Translations under genes and position numbers: made by a program | DNA from: Acidimicrobiaceae bacterium | Lineage (GTDB): Bacteria; Actinomycetota; Acidimicrobiia; Acidimicrobiales; Acidimicrobiaceae | Direction of reading: 5' to 3' | DNA: 12,956 nucleotides | NCBI GenBank assembly: GCA_013044365.1 | Contig: JABEUP010000153.1 | Location: 1-12,956, forward strand | The notes under the pieces: model-generated | Database searches by the model: none | The model's input: only the letters and a program-made list of their open reading frames with translations | Told to the model about the DNA's origin: nothing | In this document: one piece after another, positions 12,249 to 12,956 of the stretch | How the letters are laid out: the number at the start of each line of letters is the position of its first letter | Position numbering within the stretch: the stretch's first letter is position 1

Positions 12249-12956
12249 GTGAGCTTTCCAGTACAGCGCCATAGACGTCTAAGGAGAACCTCTGCGCTTC
12301 GCCGCCTGGTGGCGGAGTCGAGTCTTAGGGTTGATGATCTGATCACTCCCATATTTGTTCGTGAGGGAATTGATTCGCCAGTTGAAATACCCTCTTTGCC
12401 TGGTGTGTTCCAACACAGTGTAAGTTCCGCTACGCAGTTCTGCAGACAAATGACCAATCAGGGCATACCCGGGGTGATCATCTTTGGTATCCCCAATAAT
12501 AAGGATGAATTTGGTTCATCCGCATGGGATCCAAACGGAATAGCACAGATTGCTATATCTGAAATCAAATCGAACCTCGGGGATGACCTCGTTGTTATGG
12601 CCGATCTTTGCCTGGATGAATACACTTCAAGCGGTCACTGCGGAGTTTTGAATGTTTCCGGCGATGTCGAAAATGACGCGACCTTAGAGTTGTATGCCAG
12701 GGTGGCAATCGCCCAGGCAAATGCCGGGGTAGATCTTGTTGGTCCGTCGGGGATGATGGACGGACAAGTTGGTGTCATAAGGAATGCACTCGATGGCGAA
12801 GGATACGAAAATGTAGGGATAATAGCCTACTCTGCCAAATACGGCTCGGCTTTTTATGGGCCATTTAGGGATGCAGTGGATGTCACAATAGTTGGGGGTG
12901 GCAATAGAAACACCTATCAGCAGGATTTTCGGAATTCCAAGGAGGCGCTTTCGGAG
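12249..12956 (+). CDS. hemB: Porphobilinogen synthase (delta-aminolevulinic acid dehydratase), 3' end outside window
   Basis: HemB condenses two 5-aminolevulinate molecules to porphobilinogen. The 236 residues visible start HRRLRRTSALRRLV, continue with DDLITPIFVREG, and show the metal-binding loop DLCLDEYTSSGHCGVL, where Cys121, Asp123 and Cys131 occupy the positions of the three zinc cysteines of E. coli-type enzymes. The Cys/Asp/Cys pattern is usual in actinobacteria as I recall; the Ser for His in TSxGH is less usual. PSGMMDGQV and the first active-site lysine, Lys197 in YSAKYGSAFYGPFRDA, follow; the second (Schiff-base) lysine lies beyond the window. The start is GTG 12249, chosen by alignment with family N-termini; the ribosome binding site is weak (GGAAC). 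No stop before base 12956. Confidence 0.96.
   Translation, partial: MSFPVQRHRRLRRTSALRRLVAESSLRVDDLITPIFVREGIDSPVEIPSLPGVFQHSVSSATQFCRQMTNQGIPGVIIFGIPNNKDEFGSSAWDPNGIAQIAISEIKSNLGDDLVVMADLCLDEYTSSGHCGVLNVSGDVENDATLELYARVAIAQANAGVDLVGPSGMMDGQVGVIRNALDGEGYENVGIIAYSAKYGSAFYGPFRDAVDVTIVGGGNRNTYQQDFRNSKEALSE

Noticed and set aside
12068..12274. 68-codon frame before hemB
   Set aside because: TTG start without ribosome binding site, overlaps hemB out of frame, no recognisable domain.
1..12956. CRISPR array, tRNA or rRNA genes, prophage or integrase att sites
   Set aside because: No regularly spaced repeats, no cloverleaf or rRNA segments, and no integrase or phage genes were seen on reading both strands.

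Overview
The window looks like chromosomal DNA of an actinomycete, probably a deep-branching actinobacterium of moderate GC such as an Acidimicrobiia relative. This is an inference from gene content and style: an MshA-like glycosyltransferase, a nickel superoxide dismutase with its own maturation protease, a fused CobA-HemD protein, an actinobacterial-type Cys/Asp/Cys metal site in HemB, and frequent GTG/TTG starts. No rRNA, tRNA or CRISPR array is visible.

Left part (1-2000) is accessory in character. It holds a minus-strand ornithine cyclodeaminase/mu-crystallin family gene cut by the window edge, then the decayed 3' end of an ISL3-family insertion sequence with its right terminal repeat, then a minus-strand VapBC toxin-antitoxin pair. 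A gene-poor stretch (1949-2366) contains a 91-bp unit bounded by perfect 11-bp inverted repeats.

The middle part (2367-5462) holds a small MoaD/ThiS-like beta-grasp protein whose Gly-Gly is followed by one extra residue. A hairpin terminator separates it from the convergent sodN gene. Ni-SOD (sodN, minus) and its peptidase (sodX, plus) are divergent over a 134-bp shared control region. After about 390 bp of mostly non-coding DNA comes a family-4 glycosyltransferase resembling MshA.

The right part (5463-12956) is a plus-strand tetrapyrrole cluster preceded by proC: a SirC/CysG-N-like precorrin-2 dehydrogenase, hemA, hemC, a cobA-hemD fusion, an FTR1-like multi-pass membrane protein, and hemB (cut by the window edge). 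The first four genes overlap end to start (13, 4 and 8 bp), so they are very probably one translationally coupled operon. HemA makes glutamate-1-semialdehyde from glutamyl-tRNA, HemB condenses ALA to porphobilinogen, HemC and HemD make uroporphyrinogen III, CobA methylates it to precorrin-2, and the SirC-like protein oxidises that towards siroheme. hemL is not in the window and could lie downstream of hemB. The FTR1-like protein inside this cluster is the least understood player; iron supply for heme/siroheme is an attractive but unproven role.
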